Origin: Pseudomonadota bacterium
GTDB taxonomy: Bacteria; Desulfobacterota; Desulfovibrionia; Desulfovibrionales; Desulfovibrionaceae
Assembly: GCA_023390395.1 (NCBI GenBank)
Contig: JAEWCY010000199.1
Location: 1 to 9,492, forward strand
DNA length: 9,492 bases
Reading direction: 5' to 3'
The translations under genes and the position numbers were made by a program. How positions within the stretch are numbered: position 1 is the first letter of the stretch; each line of letters starts with the position of its first letter. The notes beneath the pieces were generated by a model. The model saw only the letters and a list, made by a program, of their open reading frames with translations. It searched no databases and was not told where the DNA came from. Shown piece by piece: positions 6,234 through 9,492 of the stretch.

Positions 6234-6260
6234 AAAAATATTGTCGGCCAGCGACGGCCG
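6234..6260 (-). terminator. Probable intrinsic terminator of the rsmI-kinase-HPt operon
   Basis: On the minus strand, 13 bases after the HPt stop codon, CGGCC (6256-6260) pairs with GGCCG (6245-6249) around a 6-base loop. It is followed after about six bases by TTTTT (6234-6238). The stem is short and the T-run is slightly offset, so efficiency may be moderate. The AT-rich stretch 6210-6242 stands out from the GC-rich surroundings. Confidence 0.5.
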
Positions 6261-6273
6261 CCCTGCCGCAGGC

Positions 6274-6627
6274 TCAGAGCAGAGCGCCCACCTGGCCGCA
6301 GGTTTCGACGAGAAGGGTCAGCACGGCCGCGGTCAACCCGACGACCGCGGCCGTGTCCCCGGCCTTGGCCGCCGTCTCCAGAGCGTAGGCGGCCTGGCGC
6401 AAGGGCTCGGCGAACATGGTGGCGGCCACGCCCTTGAGGGAATGGGCCTGGTGGGCCAGCCGCCCCATGTCGCCCTGCCCCAGGGCCGCCTCGAACTCTC
6501 GCCGGCGGCCGGGGGTTTCCGCGACGAACACCCGGAAGATCTCGGCCAGGAGTTCCTCGTCGTCGTCGAAGCGGTCGCGCAACCGGGCCAGATCGATCAA
6601 AAGGGTTTTCCCGTCGTCGCCGTCCAT
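6274..6627 (-). CDS. Stand-alone HPt (histidine phosphotransfer) domain protein
   Basis: A 117-residue soluble protein made of a single HPt four-helix domain, which relays a phosphoryl group between receiver domains. The phospho-accepting histidine is H62 in AHSLKG (61-66), with the following small and hydrophobic residues (VAATMFAEPL) typical of the family. The acidic helix DDDEELLAEIFRVFVAE (21-37) also fits. There is no receiver, kinase or output domain. The ATG at 6627 has AGGAG 5 bases upstream; longer in-frame starts run into the kinase gene without support. It follows the histidine kinase by 136 bp on the same strand, suggesting a shared phosphorelay. Because that kinase has no receiver domain, at least one receiver protein encoded elsewhere must bridge them or receive the signal. 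A terminator-like hairpin follows directly. Confidence 0.88.
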   Translation of the reverse strand: MDGDDGKTLLIDLARLRDRFDDDEELLAEIFRVFVAETPGRRREFEAALGQGDMGRLAHQAHSLKGVAATMFAEPLRQAAYALETAAKAGDTAAVVGLTAAVLTLLVETCGQVGALL

Positions 6628-6668
6628 GCCTGCTCCTCCCTCCGTTCCCGGACCGGCCCGCGGCCGCG

Positions 6669-6742
6669 CGCGGGTGGGGGGGCCGGGGCTCCCGCCCACC
6701 CGCGTGCGCATCGTCCAGGGCCGTCGCCCCGCGTGGGCGGGG
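6669..6742 (-). repeat. Hairpins between the kinase and HPt genes
   Basis: CGCGGGTGGG (6669-6678) pairs perfectly with 6695-6704 (10 bp, 16-base loop), and CCCCGC (6727-6732) pairs with GCGGGG (6737-6742). Both lie in the gap after the kinase stop codon, and neither is followed by a T-run. They could reduce read-through or protect the upstream message, but GC-rich spacers often contain such stems. Confidence 0.35.
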
Positions 6743-6763
6743 GCCGGGACGGCGCGCGGCGGC

Positions 6764-8281
6764 TCAACTCCCGTCGCGGCCTTCCGGGCCGGCCAGGACC
6801 GGCGGCAGATGGAGCGTGATGACGCAGCCGCCTCCGGGCTGCCCCGCCGCCTCCACCGCGCCGCCGAAATCGTCCACCACCTTTTTGACCATGGCCAGCC
6901 CCAGGCCGTATTCACAGTGATCGCCCTTGTAGAAGGGACTGAACATGTTCTCCAGGTGTTCGCGCGTGGCCCCGCGCCCGCTGTCGGCCACGCGCAGGCG
7001 CACCCGCTGGCCGTCCCGGTCGGCGGCCACGGACACGACGCCGCCGTGGGGCAGGGCCTCCACGGCGTTGCGCACCAGGTTGACCAGACACTGCTTGAGC
7101 AGGGCCGGGTCCAGGGACACGGCCGGCAGCCCGGGCGGGATGTCCACGGTGAGCCCCACGCGCCGGGTTTCCGCCTCGAGCCCCACGGCCTCCAGGGCCT
7201 CCCGGGCCACTCTCTCCACCGAGGCCTGCCCCACCACCGTCCCCATGGGCCGGGCGAACTCCAGGAACTGCTTGAGCAGGGCCTCCATGCGCGTGAGTTC
7301 CTCCACCACGATGCCGGCCTTTTCCCGGGCCGCCTCGGGCAAGCCCTCCATGCGCGACAGCCGCCTGGCGAAGCCGCTGGCCGCGAACAGGGGATTGCGG
7401 ATCTCGTGGGCCAGGTAGGAGGAGAGCCGGCCCACGGTCTCGATGCGCTCGGCCTGGCGGGCGCTCAGTTCCCCCACGGTGCGGTCGGTGATGTCGCGGC
7501 GAAAGACCACCACGTGCCCCACCCGGCCCGAGGCGTCGCGGATGGGATAGGCGTAGGCGCGGTAGTAGCGCAGCCGACCGTCGGCGGCCACGGCCGTGTG
7601 CAGGCGCTCGGCCTTCTCCCCGGTGGCCAGGGCGACGTGGAAGGGGTCCTGGGGATCGTCCGGGTCGCACAGGGGCGGGTCCTCGGGCGAGGCGCGCAGC
7701 TCCCGGCAGTCGCGGCCGATCAGGGCGTCCTTGGACTGCCCCAGGCGGGCGGCCAGGTTGCGGTTGAGGTCCACCACCCGGCCCGAAGTCCCGATCAGGA
7801 CGATGTCCTCCTGGACCTCGTCCACGATGGCCTCGAGCAAAAGCTTCTGGTGGTCCAGGCGGCGGCGGCAGTGCGCGCCCACGGACACGGCGCTGGACAG
7901 GGCGCACAGGAAAAACGAGGCCGTGCTGTCGATCAGCGACGCGCCCAGCGGCATGTCGCGGGCCAGGGCCCGGCGGTCCAGGCCGCTTCGCAGCTCCACC
8001 ACGAGGTTGATGTCCGGGGCGTGGGCGAAAAGTTCCTTGTGGGAGGGAAAAAACGGCACGCCGCGCAGAAGCGGCGACAGCCGCCTGGGGTCGTCGGGGT
8101 CGATGCCGGCCACGCCGGCCAGGTGCATGGGGGGCAAAAACTCGCGGAACTCGTCCCCGGCCACGATCTCCAAAATGGTGTCGAAGCCCGGGCCCACGCC
8201 GACCACGCCGACCAGGTACTCGCGGTCCTCGGCGTCCAGCACGCAGTAGGCGTCGTCATGGGGTCGCGGCGCGTCGGCCAT
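6764..8281 (-). CDS. Cytosolic PAS histidine kinase with Rossmann-like N-terminal domain
   Basis: A 505-residue sensor kinase with no signal peptide or convincing membrane helices. Residues about 20-135 form an alternating beta-alpha region with the glycine-rich GVVGVGPG (25-32), VAGIDP (57-62) and INLVVEL (91-97), resembling NAD(P)- or CoA-binding Rossmann folds. Residues about 150-265 are a PAS domain. The dimerisation and phosphorylation helix carries H292 in LAHEIRNPL, followed by an ATPase domain: N-box NLVRN (401-405), G1 DSGRG (433-437), F-box FSPFYKG (447-453) and G2 GLGLAMV (459-465). All catalytic motifs are present. It should autophosphorylate in response to a cytosolic cue, perhaps a nucleotide or redox state. 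No receiver domain is attached. The ATG at 8281 is preceded by GAGAGG and follows the rsmI stop codon by 19 bp, so the genes are probably co-transcribed. The target regulator is not in the window. Confidence 0.92.
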   Translation of the reverse strand: MADAPRPHDDAYCVLDAEDREYLVGVVGVGPGFDTILEIVAGDEFREFLPPMHLAGVAGIDPDDPRRLSPLLRGVPFFPSHKELFAHAPDINLVVELRSGLDRRALARDMPLGASLIDSTASFFLCALSSAVSVGAHCRRRLDHQKLLLEAIVDEVQEDIVLIGTSGRVVDLNRNLAARLGQSKDALIGRDCRELRASPEDPPLCDPDDPQDPFHVALATGEKAERLHTAVAADGRLRYYRAYAYPIRDASGRVGHVVVFRRDITDRTVGELSARQAERIETVGRLSSYLAHEIRNPLFAASGFARRLSRMEGLPEAAREKAGIVVEELTRMEALLKQFLEFARPMGTVVGQASVERVAREALEAVGLEAETRRVGLTVDIPPGLPAVSLDPALLKQCLVNLVRNAVEALPHGGVVSVAADRDGQRVRLRVADSGRGATREHLENMFSPFYKGDHCEYGLGLAMVKKVVDDFGGAVEAAGQPGGGCVITLHLPPVLAGPEGRDGS

Positions 8282-8300
8282 GCGGCGTTTCCTCTCCCTG

Positions 8301-9137
8301 TCAATCGTGGTCGCGTCCGGCCAGCATGGCATAAAGCTCCTTGACGGTCCATCCCGAAAGCCGCGCCGCCGCCCGCCGGGCCGCTTCCCGGGGCTTGCCC
8401 CCGGCCGCCGCCTCCTCGGCGAGCACGGTCCGGGCCATGTCCGCCTCCGAACGCTCCCCGCCTCCGGGGCCGACCACCACCGTGACCTCGCCCAGAAGCT
8501 CCAACTCCCGGCCGGCGAACTCCGAGAGCCGGCCGGACAGGAACTCCTCGAAGGTCTTGGTCAGCTCCCGGCAGATGACGCATTCCCGGTCGCCAAGGGC
8601 CGAAAGCGCGGCGGCGAGGGTCTCGGCCAGGCGGTTCTTGCGCTCGTAGAAGACCAGCGTCGCGCCCGTGGCCCCGAACCGGGCGAAAAGCTCCCGGGCC
8701 TCGCCGGCGCTTCGCGGCGGAAACCCGAGGAAACTGAAGGGATAGGGGGCCAGGCCGGCGGCGGACAGGGCGGCGGCCACGGCCGAGGGGCCGGGCACGG
8801 GCGAGACGGCGAAGCCCGCCTCCCGGGCCGCCCGCACCAGCCGGAAGCCCGGGTCGGCCAGAAGCGGCGTGCCGGCGTCGGAAACCAGAGCCACGTCCAG
8901 GCCCTCGCCGAGCCAGCCGAGGACCTGCGGCAGCCGGGCTTCCTCGTTGTGCTCGTGGAAGCTTGCCAGCCGCCGGGCCGCGATGCCCAGGGTCTTGAGC
9001 AACAGCCCCGTGCGCCGCGTGTCCTCGGCCAGGACCACGGCCGCGTCGGCCAGGACGCCGGCCGCCCGGGGCGAGAGGTCGGACGGGTTGCCGAGGGGGG
9101 TGGCGACGATGAAAAGCGTGGATTTACGGGTTTCCAA
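8301..9137 (-). CDS. rsmI: 16S rRNA (cytidine(1402)-2'-O)-methyltransferase RsmI
   Basis: A 278-residue cytosolic SAM-dependent methyltransferase that adds the 2'-O-methyl group to C1402 of 16S rRNA in the decoding centre. Family signatures, in order from the TTG start, are ATPLGNPSDLS (about 12-22), AEDTRRTG (37-44), HEHNEEARLP (61-70), VSDAGTPLLADPG (84-96), VPGPSA (113-118), FYERKNRLAETL (163-174) and CRELTKTFEEF (189-199), and a C-terminal helical region ending in TVKELYAMLAG. The length agrees with E. coli RsmI (286 residues). I chose TTG at 9137 because GGAGG sits 8 bases upstream and the conserved protein begins a few residues later; GTG at 9152 and ATG at 9185 are in-frame alternatives. 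It leads the kinase gene by 19 bp and diverges from the flavoprotein gene. Confidence 0.93.
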   Translation of the reverse strand: METRKSTLFIVATPLGNPSDLSPRAAGVLADAAVVLAEDTRRTGLLLKTLGIAARRLASFHEHNEEARLPQVLGWLGEGLDVALVSDAGTPLLADPGFRLVRAAREAGFAVSPVPGPSAVAAALSAAGLAPYPFSFLGFPPRSAGEARELFARFGATGATLVFYERKNRLAETLAAALSALGDRECVICRELTKTFEEFLSGRLSEFAGRELELLGEVTVVVGPGGGERSEADMARTVLAEEAAAGGKPREAARRAAARLSGWTVKELYAMLAGRDHD

Positions 9138-9195
9138 GGAACGATCCTCCACCCCCCTGGTACCGTCAGGCGCGCGTCGCGGCAAGGCCCGGGCA

Positions 9196-9223
9196 TTGAC
9201 AAGGCGCGACTTTGGACTACTTT
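9196..9223 (+). promoter_or_regulatory. Possible sigma-70 promoter for the flavoprotein gene
   Basis: A perfect -35 hexamer TTGACA (9196-9201) is followed after 16 bases by TACTTT (9218-9223), a weak -10 element matching three of six positions. Transcription would begin near 9230, giving a leader of about 140 nt before the ATG at 9370. I found no clear promoter for rsmI on the opposite strand in 9138-9369. Confidence 0.4.
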
Positions 9224-9234
9224 ACCTGCGATCC

Positions 9235-9290
9235 AACACGGTCCCGGGAAAGCCCCCGCCTCTGCAACAAGGGCGCATTCCGACCGTGTT
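9235..9290 (+). repeat. Widely spaced 9-bp inverted repeat in the flavoprotein leader
   Basis: AACACGGTC (9235-9243) and GACCGTGTT (9282-9290) are exact complements separated by 38 bases. They lie just beyond the predicted start point. They could be paired operator half-sites or the closing stem of an RNA structure that encloses GGG-AAAG-CCC (9246-9255). A shorter CCATG-ACG-CATGG repeat follows at 9314-9326. I recognise no known riboswitch. Confidence 0.35.
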
Positions 9291-9369
9291 CGTATGAAAT
9301 ACACGGCGACGTTCCATGACGCATGGCCGTCCGTGGAGCGCCGAACAACACGAAACGCGAGGACAGGTC

Positions 9370-9492
9370 ATGCCGCAACAGGTCGTCATCATCGGAGCCG
9401 TGGCCCTTGGCCCCAAGGCCGCCTGCCGCTTCAAGCGGCTTTCCCCGGACAGCAAGGTCGTCATGCTCGACCGCGACATGCGCATTTCCTAC
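9370..9492 (+). CDS. FAD-dependent pyridine nucleotide-disulfide oxidoreductase, N-terminal part (CoA-disulfide reductase / NADH oxidase-like)
   Basis: The first 41 residues of a flavoprotein cut by the window edge. VVIIGAVALGPKAACR (5-20) is the FAD-binding beta-alpha turn in the form seen in CoA-disulfide reductases and NADH oxidases, where GGVAAG-type glycine spacing is common. VVMLDRD (30-36) is the second strand, ending in the acidic residue that binds the FAD ribose. The sequence stops at ISY, just before the segment that usually holds the redox cysteine in this family. Expected activity is NAD(P)H-dependent reduction of disulfides, persulfides or oxygen. The ATG at 9370 has GAGGA 6 bases upstream; an in-frame ATG at 9316 lacks a good ribosome binding site. 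It is transcribed divergently from rsmI. The subfamily cannot be fixed from 41 residues. Confidence 0.75.
   Translation, partial: MPQQVVIIGAVALGPKAACRFKRLSPDSKVVMLDRDMRISY

Noticed and set aside
8332..8332. Upstream ATG for the kinase, which would overlap the end of rsmI and add 17 residues
   Set aside because: The extra residues are low-complexity and the downstream ATG at 8281 has a good ribosome binding site with normal operon spacing.
6416..8344. Open frame of 642 codons on the plus strand opposite the kinase
   Set aside because: Low-complexity, His/Gly/Arg-rich translation antisense to an intact histidine kinase; no ribosome binding site or motif supports it.

Overview
The window looks like chromosomal DNA from a high-GC Desulfovibrio-type bacterium (Desulfobacterota/Deltaproteobacteria). 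I infer this from the strong G/C third-position bias, the 'CCAGGGGAACC-T/A-rich-GGTTCCCCTGG' extragenic palindrome at the left edge, the soluble PAS histidine kinase with a nucleotide-binding-like N-terminal domain, and the form of the flavoprotein start at the right edge. No taxonomic search was possible. There are no tRNA or rRNA genes, CRISPR arrays, insertion sequences or phage genes.

Layout. Six genes lie on the minus strand and one partial gene on the plus strand. From right to left on the minus strand: rsmI (8301-9137), a cytosolic PAS histidine kinase (6764-8281) and a stand-alone HPt phosphotransfer protein (6274-6627), ending at a probable intrinsic terminator (6234-6260). A non-coding region of about 390 bp follows (5882-6273). 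It holds a consensus-quality sigma-54 promoter (6056-6071) and, roughly 117 bp upstream of the predicted start point, a 15-bp perfect palindrome (6146-6179) well placed to be an activator site. This promoter should drive a 913-residue protein that joins a clan GH-A-like glycoside hydrolase domain to a family 2 glycosyltransferase (3140-5881). Behind it lie an MsbA/NdvA-like ABC exporter (1205-3010) and an isocitrate lyase/PEP mutase superfamily enzyme (172-1050), separated by hairpin-rich gaps and closed by an extragenic palindrome. At the far right, divergent from rsmI, is the start of a CoA-disulfide-reductase/NADH-oxidase-type flavoprotein (9370 onward).

How the genes may work together. 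The glycosyltransferase-hydrolase fusion and the half-type exporter look like a glycan synthesis, remodelling and export pair. In layout they resemble the NdvB/NdvC plus NdvA cyclic-glucan systems, but the hydrolase domain is of a different kind. A sigma-54 promoter with an upstream palindrome implies control by a dedicated enhancer-binding activator that is not in the window. The kinase and HPt form a phosphorelay fragment with no receiver protein here; a link to the glycan operon is possible but rests only on adjacency. RsmI is a housekeeping 16S rRNA methyltransferase. The lyase-family enzyme has no evident link to glycan export and may simply be a neighbour.
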